A DNA stretch of 64,000 bases from contig JAGFBZ010001254.1 in assembly GCA_018398805.1 (NCBI GenBank), positions 2,689,001 to 2,753,000 on the forward strand, given 5' to 3'. The notes below the pieces were generated by a model. It saw only the letters and a program-made list of their open reading frames with translations, did not search any database and was not told the DNA's origin. The translations under genes were made by a program, and so were the position numbers. The first letter of the stretch is position 1. Every line of letters starts with the position of its first letter. The stretch is from Hirundichthys speculiger (lineage: Eukaryota > Chordata > Actinopteri > Beloniformes > Exocoetidae). This document shows positions 50,501 to 64,000 of the stretch, piece by piece.

Positions 50501-52890
50501 ATTGTCAGGTCCCTCCAGAGAGGCTCTTCTCGGCTCAGGACAGCACACTGGCTGATCAGCTTTGACACTTGGTGGTTTCCAGCAGCCCCTCTCATGCTTT
50601 CCTTGTATTCCCTGAAGTCTGAGTTTACTTTTAGATTTTTACTGCAGACTTGGATCCTCAGCACTCTGCAAAATCTTCTCATCAAGGATTTCTCTATAAT
50701 TTTCTGCATCCATCGTTTCTTCGATCCTGACAAGTTACAGGAGGGGCTCCTATTAGAGGAAAGCGAGAGTGATGCTGGCATCGCAATCTTTTGACCACAA
50801 TTCCCAAGACAGTGTACGGTTGGGATTCGTGGCCAAATACTTCAGCTTTTGCTTTGTTAGAAATTGTCATCCAGATTTATTTTGATGAACTTGAGGCAGC
50901 CTTTCAAGATTTTTTTTTCCTTTTCTGGCTACTTTTTCAAAAAAGAAAAGGGTAAAAAAAAAATTCCAGACACGGTAGAGTAAGCACCGGTATACTTAAA
51001 GTCTCTCCCATCTCCACAAACGTCATCTGGATTACAAATGGTCACCATTGGTGTGTTAGCTAGTAGCCTGACAGTGGCCCTTCATCCTGATTATTCAGCT
51101 TAGCTTAGTTCATCCACTGATAGTTCTGAACCAGAACAATACATGCTGCTGAACTTTTGGGTGGACTTGTTACAATTCCAATATCAGCATCAGAAATACT
51201 CACAGACTCCAGCAAACGGTCAGCAGACGTAGAAGCGGTGGGCTGAGTCATTGGACTGAGCCAGTTGTCTCTCAGTAACAGTATGTCAGCAGTATTTTAC
51301 ACCGGAGTGCTCATGCAAGGCTGCAGCTTCCAGAGGTGAGAAAAATGTTGCTCAATGTAAAACAAGAGTCCTTTCAAAAATATTTAAGGAGCCACGAGGT
51401 GAAAGGGCGTGAAAGAGTTTATCAAATCAAAGGAGAACTGCAGCAGAAAACTCTTTGCTTAGAAGTTAGCTTTTCAGAAACAAAGTTTGCTAGAAAGCCA
51501 CAGCAATAAAGGTCTAAATTGTTAAATTTATTGTCCTGGATGACAAGGCCATACTGGCCATTGAAAAAAGATTTTACCACTTAATTAAACATTTGAAGTT
51601 GGGGTGCATTTGGGTTAGAAATATACCTGTGGAACTGCTCCCCCTAAACCATATGAGACTGTGACTGAATGTGTGATGTAAGCTAAAGGACGTGCAGATA
51701 TGACAGACATGACTGGTATCAGATCTGTACTCAGTATCAGACAATACTCAAAGGTCAGACATCAGAATTAATATCAGAAAGGAAAAAGTAGGACCGGAAC
51801 ATCTCTACTTTTGGACATTTCAACTGCAGCAGAATTTTACTTGTATCCTAGATTTGTTTTCTTGTTTTTCCTGTGACATTAGTTGGACACAGGTGAACTT
51901 CTGTCAAGCTGCAGAAGCATCTCAAAGCTGAAAAAGGTTGCACCAGCTCTCAGCTGCTGATATCTTGGCACTGAGTCTGAATCTTTATGTAAAATAGATT
52001 ATTCATTCATGTATTTATTTACTCATTTATTTTATGAAATAAAAATACACTCGAAAGGGGTTTTGCGTCATCATTTTGAAAAATCTAATGTATGTTGATT
52101 ACAAAAAATTTAAAGGAGTCAACATAAAGAGCGTAAAACAAGACATTCTAAGAAACAAAAGCAGCATATTTAGTGATAATACAGCATCTCACTGTGATTT
52201 ATGACCAAAGATGTGACCCCGCAGGTATCGGATGAGCGGCATCCGCAGCTACAATCCTGAACAGATCATGCTGAGCGCTGCGGTCAGGACCTCCAGTCGA
52301 GACGTCAATGTCATGAAGGAGAAACTTATCTTCTCTGGTAAGTCCATGGCAGTGAGATGAAGAGCTCCATGTTATCAACCTGTGTTGGTGCGTGTATGTG
52401 AATGTTCTCGCTCCTCCTCTTCCTCTCTTCCATGTTAAAGACCAACCCCAGTAACATTCTCCCTGCTTCATCCTTTGTATGACGTTCACCATCTCCTGAC
52501 CACCCCCACCCAGTGACTTCTTCCTTACCTCCATAAATCAAATGCATCCATCGTTGCCTTCCCCCCTTTTGCCTACTTGGCTTTTTCCTCTTCACCCATC
52601 CATCCACTCATCATCCCTTCAACGCCCATCCTCCCCCACAATCCTCCCACTGGAGACAATGTTGTGTAGGAGAGCTTATACATGATCCAGTCTAACACCT
52701 TCTAGTGATGGGGATCAAAGGTGAGTACTGTGAAAATACCAAGGTTAGGAAGTCTTAAGATAAATTGTATGCTTATTTTTCTGTTGTCTTTTGTCGCCCT
52801 CTAGAGGTGAGGAATGGAGTTGGAGCTGAAGAGGAGCTTTACGGGGACAACGGCTATGACTACTACACTAATCAGGGCGTCAGTCAGTGA
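25357..52890 (+). CDS. gdpd5: Glycerophosphodiester phosphodiesterase domain protein 5 (GDE2)
   Basis: Six-pass membrane ecto-enzyme of the GDPD family; GDE2 cleaves GPI anchors at the cell surface and promotes neuronal differentiation. Coding exons: 25357-25473, 33550-33653, 35685-35778, 35937-35996, 36394-36492, 37102-37195, 38380-38525, 39524-39606, 42226-42376, 43938-44159, 44367-44524, 44620-44767, 47996-48078, 52225-52337 and 52805-52890. All are GT-AG and in phase, giving 585 residues (human 605). The start MVKHQPLQVYE is family-typical; the exon begins at 25296 with 61 leader bases. Membrane segments lie near residues 41-62, 84-112, 126-143, 162-183, 194-213 and 503-519. The extracellular catalytic loop has His233, Glu260, Asp262 and His275 (FLMHD). 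Residue 234 is Gln where relatives I recall have Arg (HRG). Cys15, Cys18 and Cys25 are present; the C-terminal tail has no Cys. A 15-base microexon may be included. Teleosts can have two paralogues; a or b is undetermined. Confidence 0.95.
25634..25882. repeat. (CATAT)n pentanucleotide microsatellite
   Basis: About 250 bases of near-pure CATAT/ATCAT repeat in gdpd5 intron 2, with occasional CAT-only slips that shift the register. It creates open frames of Ser-Tyr-His-Ile-Ile repeats, which are artefacts. Confidence 0.97.
25890..28400. other. gdpd5 intron 2, no feature recognised
   Basis: AT-rich intronic sequence including a 29-base T run near 26789. I see no supported exon, RNA gene or element boundary. 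Confidence 0.5.
28430..28625 (-). mobile_element. tRNA-derived SINE, minus orientation
   Basis: Read on the minus strand it has an A-box-like 'tggcggtagagg' and a B-box-like 'ggcagttcaatcccgg', followed by the fish repeat signature 'tgtccttgggcaagaca'. The distal part ('cactcat', 'tatatgttgctttc' on the plus strand) matches the usual far end of this repeat. The target duplication is not clear. Confidence 0.6.
28640..28800 (+). mobile_element. LINE/SINE 3' tail fragment
   Basis: The order 'ctggcaacctgtccagg', 'gggatggagtc', 'gaccttgaataggatga' and a terminal 'ggatggatg' is that of a very common teleost repeat tail. It lies next to an oppositely oriented SINE. Confidence 0.6.
29486..29850. repeat. 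Compound microsatellite (TG)n / (TATG)n / (TATC)n
   Basis: About 17 TG units are followed by roughly 330 bases of mixed TATA, TATG and TATC units. Open frames through it are low-complexity artefacts. Confidence 0.95.
29860..33540. other. gdpd5 intron 2 distal part, no feature recognised
   Basis: Unique-looking AT-rich intron. Short frames lack splice context or similarity to anything I know. No RNA gene was seen. Confidence 0.5.
39745..41045 (+). mobile_element. LINE reverse-transcriptase remnant, interrupted by a MITE
   Basis: Pieces of a LINE ORF appear in order but in shifting frames. First comes the RT active-site box LFADDV (about 39873-39890), then KSDIMVLS and, past the insertion, RWIGAASAVMQTLYWSVLVK with KRELS. 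Next is a region matching 'LGVETLLLHVERNQL', and finally DMLEIYNISANLGMP with QLEEV near 40920-41000. Functional relatives continue as one frame; here there are stops and frameshifts. A 389-base hAT MITE sits inside it, so the LINE is the older insertion. It lies in the intron between gdpd5 exons ending 39606 and starting 42226. Confidence 0.75.
40129..40517. mobile_element. hAT MITE with perfect 8-base target duplication
   Basis: A 389-base element. The left end is TAGGGCTGCACAATTAATCG; the right end inverted reads TAGGGCTGCACGATTATGG. It is flanked by identical GTTGACAG copies at 40121-40128 and 40518-40525. An 8-base duplication is diagnostic of hAT transposition. There is no coding capacity. 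The perfect duplication suggests a fairly recent insertion. Confidence 0.92.
42634..43468 (+). mobile_element. Internally deleted Tc1-like transposon
   Basis: An 835-base element between TA dinucleotides (42632-42633 and 43469-43470). Terminal inverted repeats begin CACTGAAGGAAAAAAGAAAC at the left; the right end inverted is CACTCAAGGAAAAAAGAAAC, one mismatch in 20. It carries the start of a transposase but not its catalytic core, so it cannot move itself. It is located in the intron before gdpd5 exon 43938-44159. Confidence 0.9.
42931..43269 (+). pseudogene. Tc1 transposase N-terminal fragment
   Basis: An open frame of 112 residues starting MPRLQQPERDRAIGML. It has the paired-type helix-turn-helix pair typical of Tc1 transposases: RSTRAVARVFGVHHSTVVR, then the GRPR AT-hook-like motif at about residues 58-61. 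After about residue 92 (ETIGTHQ) the frame departs from the family and ends, consistent with an internal deletion removing the DDE catalytic domain. Confidence 0.85.
44920..45560 (-). mobile_element. Old copy of the same teleost DNA transposon (copy B)
   Basis: Contains 'accccacaccatcac', 'gatctggatggtcctttt', 'tctttggtccagaacaca', 'ggttcatcccagatgcctc' and 'ttgaattatttgatgatat', in the order of a very common fish transposon read antisense to its transposase. It is heavily degraded, with no usable frame. It lies in the gdpd5 intron 44768-47995. Confidence 0.55.
46010..46640 (+). mobile_element. Copy C of the same transposon, opposite orientation
   Basis: Sense-direction remnants such as 'cagaaacgcc', 'aaaccactgtcactcaaca', 'gtgcccacaacatgg' and 'ggtgccattaatgc' match the transposase strand of the family seen antisense at 44920-45560. 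Many substitutions and gaps leave no frame. The boundaries are approximate. Confidence 0.45.
46640..47990. other. gdpd5 intron segment, nothing recognised
   Basis: AT-rich intron with an A-rich tract at about 47060-47100. I see no exon or identifiable element before the acceptor of the exon starting at 47996. Confidence 0.5.
48811..48825 (+). other. gdpd5: Candidate 15-base gdpd5 microexon
   Basis: The sequence CTATCACATGATCAG is preceded by more than 60 pyrimidine-rich bases ending in CTCTCAG and followed by GTAACT. Inserted between the exon ending at 48078 (phase 2) and the exon starting at 52225, it preserves frame. It replaces Lys520 with Asn-Tyr-His-Met-Ile-Arg just after the last membrane segment. 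Skipping it also preserves frame, so it fits an alternatively used cassette. Confidence 0.6.
49884..50208. mobile_element. Degenerate hAT-like MITE
   Basis: The left end is TAGATCTGGGAGATATGG and the right end inverted is TAGTGCTGGGAAATTAATCG, with many internal ATTAATCG-type motifs. Flanking octamers cttaagaa (49876-49883) and cttcagga (50209-50216) match at 6 of 8 positions, consistent with an aged hAT target duplication. It is an older relative of the MITE at 40129-40517. Confidence 0.6.
50225..52070 (-). mobile_element. Degraded Tc1/mariner-family repeat
   Basis: Stretches such as 'gttcaagctcagacaggtg', 'cacagtcattgtcaggtcc', 'ctccagagaggctcttc' and, near the far end, 'aagctgcagaagcatctcaa' match in order a widespread teleost Tc1/mariner-type repeat read antisense. 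About a kilobase in the middle is too diverged to recognise, and there may be other insertions in it. There is no coding frame. The assignment is from memory. Confidence 0.45.
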
Positions 52891-54330
52891 TTTACTCTGT
52901 CTGCTCTCAGGAGCTGGAAACACTACACAACATTCCCATCCCTCCTGTTTATCAGTGTTATGTCTCCTGTTTTTTGTTTGTTTTTTTGGCTCATTGATGA
53001 ACTGATATTCTCCTCTATGTGCTGGACATGCCAGTCAACCACTTGTTTTATGTACCTGTTTTTTTTTTTCTTTCCCCCTCTCATTAAAAATGTATATCTA
53101 CTACAATTGAGGCACTTTTTGCTGATGGAATTGGCTGAAGCCTTCAGTCATATTGAAATGTTGAGGGGGGGGCTTCTGTCTGCTTCTTGTAGAAATAGAT
53201 TTCTAGTTGCATTTTCAAAAAATTTAAGCACTGTAAATGTCTTCTTAGCAGCTAAAGTTCTTTTGTGCTGAAGGTTTTCTTGTTTTTTTTTTTGTTTTTG
53301 TTTTTTTGCAGCATGAAGCAAAAAGCTTCTAATGATGCTGTCGCATCTTGACAGTGCTCCACTTTGCTGTAGTTCATAAAAATCCTTAACATTAAAACTG
53401 AAAATGTTTAGACTCAAAGAGGACTTAAAGAGTTGTTTACAGATGTCCTGCCTTGTCCTCCAGGTGAAATTTCTAAGATATTTTATACTTCTGCTGTACT
53501 TCTGATCAGTGCATGCAGCTTTAAGGATCTTCTGGACCTTGTGTGAGCTGTGCTCCCAGTGAAACCAGAAGAGCTGGTGAAAATGCTGTGAAGGATTGAG
53601 ATTTGTACAGTGTTTTTGTTTGACGGTGAAGTGTTCTGGATTGTTTACTTTTTTAAGATGTGTTCATTGTATTGAATTGTGTATTACAACTGGATGTTTT
53701 TACCTTGCATGCTGTGCTCTTTTAAGTTTGTTGTATATAAATAGAACTACTGTGTGAGAAGCTCCAGCCAGGAACAATAACCTTTATGCGACAGTTTAAT
53801 CGTTACAGTAATCTGTGGTATTTCTGGACCAGCACAGACGATGCTGGTGTAAATGCTGTAAATGAAAAGAGGGGCTACGTGTGGAAAATGAAACTAAACT
53901 AACTGAAGGGAAGTTGCCAGTATCACAACAGAAAGCATTTGTCAACATAATGCCTTTTGGGTTTATTTTGAGTGTTACTGTGCCTCCAAAATCAATATTA
54001 AATCTTCTAATACACAACTTTTATTCATGTATTCTTCTGTGCATTTGTTGATATGTTTTCTCTTAAATTGAGGTAAAGCCTATCCTTTACCTTCTTGATT
54101 TCTTTCCCTGTCTAATTCCAGTAAAGCAGGAGAAATTATGGCGGTAATATCTTTGCAAAACCAAACACTTGATCATCTACTACTAAAAGAATTGAAGAGC
54201 TCTTGATCATATTTCTCTCAACATCTGGATCATCTTAAATTCAACATGGGATGAGTGTGTGCAGTATTATGGGAGCAGCACCACACACCTTCTGCAGCTT
54301 GACTTTTCAAAATAAAAGGGACATGGGAGA
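52891..54330 (+). other. gdpd5: gdpd5 3' UTR
   Basis: Sequence downstream of the TGA at 52888-52890. A plausible poly(A) signal AATAAA lies at 54311-54316, giving a 3' UTR of about 1.4 kb; another AATAAA lies near 54599. It ends about 1 kb before the predicted end of the convergent hspa13 transcript, so the two need not overlap. T-rich tracts occur throughout. Confidence 0.5.
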
Positions 54331-55390
54331 AGTTCAGAAATTGGATTTTAATGTGGAAAGCAGATGAGTCCAAATTCCTTTTTTTTTTTTTTTAAGATGG
54401 CAAGGACCATGGTGTGAAAAACCTGTACTACAAAAATAGATCCCACTATGGTACGTTTGCTCACTGGAGACCAAAACAAATTCATGAATTACTTTTAAAG
54501 GTCTGTGGGTGCATTTGAGTTCTTTGCTGCACATGCAAATGATCTAAACCGGATGTGTAACAACCAGAATGAAAGCAGCTGGTGAAATCTATGTTCAAAT
54601 AAATGTCTCCCTCTCATATTCACAAATATTGTTAGAGCAATTAAACATTATAGGCTTAACAGTAACAAACACAAGGCACTGATGAGCAACACTTTGGTCC
54701 TTCTGTAGGACTGCCAGAACTGACCTACAGCTACAGCAGCAAAAGCAGGCTGTCCTATTACACAGTATTTCATGTGTGCAAGTCATTTCTATCTAAACAC
54801 AACATTCATTATTACACAAAAAGAAGTAAAGTTGGTCAACAAGGAAGTCCTCAAAGTGCAACAGTGAGTGTTCCTCTTCCACCTCTCACAGAGGCAAAAA
54901 AACCCATCAGTATTTCATTCATGCTGAAGATAAAAGGCTGACAATACTGTGTTAAGGCTCCTTGGTTTGCTGCATGGAGACTCTGAACCTCAACAAAAAA
55001 TAAATAAAATTTTACTCATGAAAGGAATGAGTCAATATGACAGAAGACTTGTTTTAAATTAATTGTGCGCGTCTTCACATTTAAACTGAGATCTATGAAT
55101 CTCCCAGATTTCCAGTCATCCTCTTGCAAAGCAAAGCATGAAATGGGACAAAGGATTGTGATGGAATTGCTGAAAGTTCACCCTTTAAAGGAGAAATGAT
55201 ACAGTATCTGGCAAACACCTACACGTGCACACATACATAAACACACATGCCAAAACATACACATAAATAAATTAAAGTGAAGATGTACTGGCTAGTTCCA
55301 AAAGTCATTTAAACACGTGGCAGTTCCCTGAATTGAACAGCATATTAAGTACTACAATGGAGCAGCGGATACAGATGCTGCACAGTCACA

Positions 55391-55396
55391 TTTATT
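55391..55396 (-). terminator. hspa13: Possible hspa13 polyadenylation signal
   Basis: TTTATT on the plus strand is AATAAA for the minus-strand hspa13 gene, about 320 bases past its stop codon. It is the nearest canonical signal I found; more distal sites would be possible. Confidence 0.4.
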
Positions 55397-55714
55397 CTGT
55401 TTTTTCTGCTGAAACTGCTGGGCACAAATACACACACACATATATGTATATATATTTATCACATCAAAGTTGTGAAACAGCCCTGCAACTTCTGCGGATG
55501 TTGTTTCAACACCCTTATCAGCAGTTTTTCTTTGTTACCAAAGCAGGAAATTAGTTCAATCTGCCGTGTTACACTTGAAAGGAATTTAGGTGACACCGCT
55601 TTTTGTTGTGCAATTCTCTCCCATCAGCAGATGTTAAGCAGAAAACAGAATCATGAAACTGTTAGAAATCACTGGCATTCCACATCTTAATAAATATCCT
55701 GATCAATACAGAGA

Positions 55715-57623
55715 TTAGCTGAAGTTCGTCTTGCGTAAATGTCTGTTGGGTATTTCTATCGCGCTCACTTGTAGCGGCCAGGAGCCGCCCATGATGCCGG
55801 CCTGGATGGCCACGCCTGTAACCACAGCCAGGTCAGGGTCCACTGATGTGTTGGGCTCCTTCCCAAAGTACTCACTGATCAGCTTCCTGATCCGCGGTAT
55901 CCTGGTGGACCCTCCAACCAAAACGATCTCATCCACGTCCTCTTTCTCCAGGTGGCCTTCAGCTAACACGGTCTTGACAGGGGCCAGAATCTTCTGGAAA
56001 AGGTCCCCGTTGAGCTCCTCAAACAGCTTGCGAGTGATCACGGTCTCGAAGAGAACATCAGGAGCGGGGCCTTCGGGTGTCTCAGAGCTCTCCCGGGAGT
56101 GAAGGTGCAGCGGGACTCTAACTGTGGTAGTCGTGTGGAGGGTCAGGTTGAGCTTGGCCGCCTCCACTGCCTGTCGGAGCCGGTGGATATCCTCCTTGAG
56201 GGTCGGTGTGACGCCAAGCTCCTGGCGGATTTTCTCTGTGGTGTACTGTAGCAACCTCTGGCTGAAGTCTTGGCCTCCCAGCTTGTTGTTTCCTGCAAAA
56301 TATAGGCTCCGGTTAATAAGAATGATATTTCTGAATGCTTTTCCTGTTGAAGATGTAACACATTACCTGCCATTGCCCTGGTGAGGAACATGCCTCCTTG
56401 TTTATTGAGCAGAGACACATCCAAGGTCCCTCCCCCGAGGTCCACCACCAGCACATTAAAGACATCCACTTTGTGCAGACCATAGGCCATGGCTGCAGCC
56501 GTTGGCTCGTTGATCACACGCAGGATCTCCAGACCTGCAAGACAAAAAAAAAAAAAAACAGGTTATTTAATGTCAGCACAAAAAGGTTAGAGAGCTTTCT
56601 GTCTTGTGATTTTAACTACAGTTAGTCAAGTAACATGAGATATCTGACCTGCAAGGTTGGCGGCTCTGATCGTGTAATTCCTCTGTCTTTCGTCAAATTC
56701 TGCAGGCACAGAGATGACAGCCCTCTCGATGGGTACACCCAGCTGTCGCTCAGCCATCTTCCTCATCTTCAGCAACAGCCTTGAGCCAACGAACTCTGGG
56801 GTTACTGTGAAGGTGTGGTTGGTGAAGATCACAAACTCTGCACTCCCGTTGTTGTTTGTCACCTAGAAAAGGGGCAGAACAACTTCATCGGTGAAAGTGG
56901 AAGAACAAAAATCACAAAAGCTTTATTTGTTGAAATTCTGGGGTTTTAAAACGCAAACAGGAGGGATATTTTATCCCTCTGTGCATTGCAAATTTAAAGA
57001 TATGACAGTTTGTAAGGCTGGTGACAGACTGTGGCGGGTATCTTGCACTAGTTTGTGAATTTCTCGGCTAAAATAATTACAACTGATCTGCCATCACAAA
57101 TACAGGGATGCTTTCATTGTGCACGTATCCATTTGTAATGGAGCAGCAGCAACCAGAACTGATGCAAGAACTGACCCACCTTGAACGGGTACCGAGAGCT
57201 CTCCTGCTCCAGGAGTCCCGGCTCAAATATCTTCCCAATGAATCTCTTTGCGTCGTAGATGGTGTTTTGAGCGTTGATGTCGGCCAGCTCCACGGCTTCG
57301 TGTCCGGTCAGCACCGCGGCGGCGGTGAAGGAGACGGCGCTCGGGATGCTCTTCCTGCCCTCTTCGTCCGCTATCACCTCCACCTCTCCGCTGCCCGGAT
57401 GGAAGACGCCGACGGAACAGAAGGTAGTCCCTAAATCAAGGCCGATTACCTTGGGTTTGGGGGGCGGCAGGTACTGCTGGCCCAGATAACCGGCCAGGAA
57501 CAGGGCCAGGATGACCGAACCTGCGACACCGAAACAACACGCGTTTCACACAGATGGACCTAACCGGTTAGCTCTTCTGTTAGCGTCGTACAACTCACCT
57601 ATCATAGAAATTTCACCGGCCAT
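55715..57623 (-). CDS. hspa13: Heat shock protein 70 family member 13 (STCH)
   Basis: Microsome-associated Hsp70-like ATPase that has the nucleotide-binding domain but lacks the peptide-binding domain. Five coding exons on the minus strand: 57623-57599, 57520-57180, 56862-56649, 56534-56367 and 56292-55715. All junctions are GT-AG and in phase, giving 441 residues (human 471). An N-terminal hydrophobic segment (residues about 7-22) is a signal or anchor. The ATPase motifs are DLGTT (37-41), [11 protein letters not shown] (224-234) and [10 protein letters not shown] (375-384); [16 protein letters not shown] marks the first lobe. The protein stops about 57 residues after the VGGST motif, as expected for STCH, with no substrate-binding domain. 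The start codon lies in a 25-base first coding exon, as the coding frame continues exactly across the splice. It is convergent with gdpd5 and co-directional with samsn1. Confidence 0.96.
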
Positions 57624-57790
57624 CACCGCGCTCCGTTGTGAAGTCACCACCTGTCCAAATTTCACAAATTTACAGTAAAATTGTTTTCGTTGCGATTAAA
57701 CCGCATCCAGTTTTTGACAACTGAATGACGTGAAACGGGAATTTTTCACTCTATCAACAAAATACACGTCAACGTTGCATGACTCACTCT

Positions 57791-57833
57791 GGCTTCTGGG
57801 TAATGTAGTTTACAGCTTCCGGAGCTGACGTCA
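57791..57833 (-). promoter_or_regulatory. hspa13: hspa13 promoter motifs: ZNF143-like site and CRE
   Basis: About 170 bases upstream of the start codon, the minus strand reads ACTACATTACCCAGAAGCC (57809-57791), close to the ZNF143/SBS consensus ACTACAATTCCCAGAATGC. The palindromic CRE/ATF site TGACGTCA follows at 57826-57833, and a CCAAT box lies at 57934-57938 on the plus strand. There is no TATA box, and the segment is CpG-rich compared with its flanks. This fits a TATA-less housekeeping-type promoter. Confidence 0.6.
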
Positions 57834-58184
57834 TGGACTGCGCAGCTGATGTTGGCTTTTTACTACAAGATCCAGTAACACGAACGACCTTCTGTACGCT
57901 GTTAAAAAGTTGTGACGCGTTTATTATTCTCAGCCAATCAACTAGAGGCAAACCGGTCGAGGCTGAACTTGCTGCGTTCACTGTAGAAACGATTGTACAG
58001 ACAAAAAGATAAAACTGGATTGCTGTTTTTGATTAAATCGATTCGGTCTTACCGAGTTGGGTAAAATGTTACAAAATGTTTTTGTTGTTTTTTTCTCCTT
58101 CACTATAATAATAAATGCTTATCAGCAATAATATATCTTATTAAAAAGAAGAAGAAACAAACGAACCTGTGATGTATCACGTTA

Positions 58185-58335
58185 ACTTATTTTTTATTTT
58201 ATTTTTTATTTTATTTTTTTTGGGGGGGGGGGGGGGGGGGTGGGGGGGGGGGGGGGGGGTGAATGGGGAAATGAAGAAGTACACAATCCGGTGCCTCGGA
58301 GGTCTTTTTTTTTTTTCTTTTTTTTTTTTTTTGGT
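58185..58335. repeat. Low-complexity T-rich / poly-G / poly-T block
   Basis: A (TTTTA)n stretch passes into about 40 nearly uninterrupted G residues (58221-58259). A segment then follows with two T runs and a small duplicated unit (GTGCCTCGGAGGT near 58290, GTACCTCGGAGGT near 58334). The G run is a potential G-quadruplex and a likely assembly error point. It lies between hspa13 and the 3' end of samsn1. Confidence 0.9.
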
Positions 58336-58487
58336 ACCTCGGAGGTTGGTTTACCAAAGTTACCAAGTTATGACGCTTGTGGCGAACTGAATTGCATCCT
58401 TCTTTCATCTATCAGGCAAGGTAGATACTGTTGTCTTAACTGACATAAGAGTAAGAAAAAACAAAGTTCGATCGTATTTTATGAAGT

Positions 58488-58493
58488 TTATTT
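58488..58493 (-). terminator. samsn1: Likely samsn1 polyadenylation signal
   Basis: TTTATT here reads AATAAA on the minus strand, about 590 bases after the samsn1 stop codon. It marks a plausible end of the 3' UTR (about 58475-59080). Confidence 0.5.
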
Positions 58494-59080
58494 AGAAAAG
58501 GTTGTGAAAACAGATGATTACTGAATTCACAATAACACACAAGCTTACTCTCACATACACACACTCACTGAAATTCATGTTCAGAAAATAATACACTCAT
58601 TTATCTGTACAGTATATAATATAGGGAATGATACACCATCAGTATCAACTCATTCATGGGAAAAAAATGAGACTGAATGTAATGGGTAATTTAAAACTGA
58701 TGCAGCTGTGTTAAATACTTTAAAGGCTTTCACGTATCAAGAAAACATTGACTGATATGAATGCAATAAATACAACTGACACTGAATCAAAAAATGTCAC
58801 ATCTTCAGCAGTTTCCAATAAAATACTCTCTGAAATTAAAAACTGACAACTTTACTCTGATAAAGCAACAAAAGGATAAGATGACATTTCAAAAACTGGT
58901 TTTCTGACCTCCCTTTAAGTACCACACTTTAAAAAGCTCTTTCATTTGGCAGGTTTGTGGGTGACACAAGGTTTGCAAACGTGATGTGAAAAGATGAAGG
59001 GATCAGTTTTAAACCATTTTCAGCAAAATGTGCAACTCTGAAATTCAAATGTCAAGACATCTTTTTGACAAATGAGATCT

Positions 59081-63816
<4,736 letters not shown>

Positions 63817-64000
63817 CTGAAAAAGAAAAGGTTGCTCTAATTCAGCATCATTTAATGTCATCACTTTAAGCTTTTAGGTTTTTACACTGAGCCACAAACA
63901 TTTTCAAACAAAAAAAAAGCATGCGAGAGGTGTAGATGTTTAGGGGCTTAAATAGCTAATTCATTTTTTTCAGTATAAGAAACCTCTATGGGTCACAAAA

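Noticed and set aside
50467..50781. 104-residue minus-strand open frame
   Set aside because: It sits in a degraded transposon whose matching sequence is in nucleotide order rather than a preserved protein.
55731..56102. 123-residue plus-strand frame opposite hspa13
   Set aside because: Antisense shadow of the last hspa13 exon.

Overview
This is vertebrate nuclear DNA, almost certainly from a ray-finned (teleost) fish. Genes are split by GT-AG introns, intergenic DNA is AT-rich, there are many CA/TG and pentanucleotide microsatellites, and the interspersed repeats (hAT MITEs, a Tc1 element, tRNA-derived SINEs, L2-like and other LINE tails) are of types typical of fish. There are no operons, phage genes or CRISPR arrays.

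Four protein-coding genes are supported, all reconstructed exon by exon. (1) serpinh1 (Hsp47), minus strand, coding 1120-2858, with a noncoding first exon near 4032-4080 and a TATA box plus a perfect heat-shock element just upstream. (2) gdpd5 (GDE2), plus strand, from a noncoding first exon ending at 10376 to a stop at 52890. Its introns hold most of the repeats. (3) hspa13 (STCH), minus strand, coding 55715-57623, tail to tail with gdpd5. (4) samsn1 (HACS1), minus strand, coding 59081-63816, running off the right edge, so its first exon or exons are missing.

serpinh1 and gdpd5 are divergent, about 6 kb apart, with no recognisable gene between them. hspa13 and samsn1 are transcribed in the same direction. 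From my knowledge of the human map, SERPINH1-GDPD5 lie on 11q13 and HSPA13-SAMSN1 on 21q11, so this window joins two human synteny blocks. Serpinh1 (collagen chaperone) and Hspa13 (Hsp70-like ATPase) both belong to the ER/secretory system, Gdpd5 is a surface ecto-phosphodiesterase, and Samsn1 is a cytoplasmic/nuclear adaptor. They are neighbours rather than a pathway.

The most useful non-routine observations are: a probable in-frame 15-base microexon in gdpd5; Gln in place of the usual Arg at the active-site HxG motif, and no Cys in the Gdpd5 C-terminal tail; a textbook heat-shock element at serpinh1; ZNF143-like and CRE motifs at hspa13; a hAT MITE with a perfect 8-base target duplication nested inside a LINE; a TTAA-flanked MITE; a hAT fragment keeping a BED zinc finger; a 60-base unknown module present twice; and inverted copies of one old transposon family in a gdpd5 intron. 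I found no convincing new biological system. This is an ordinary, repeat-rich fish locus.
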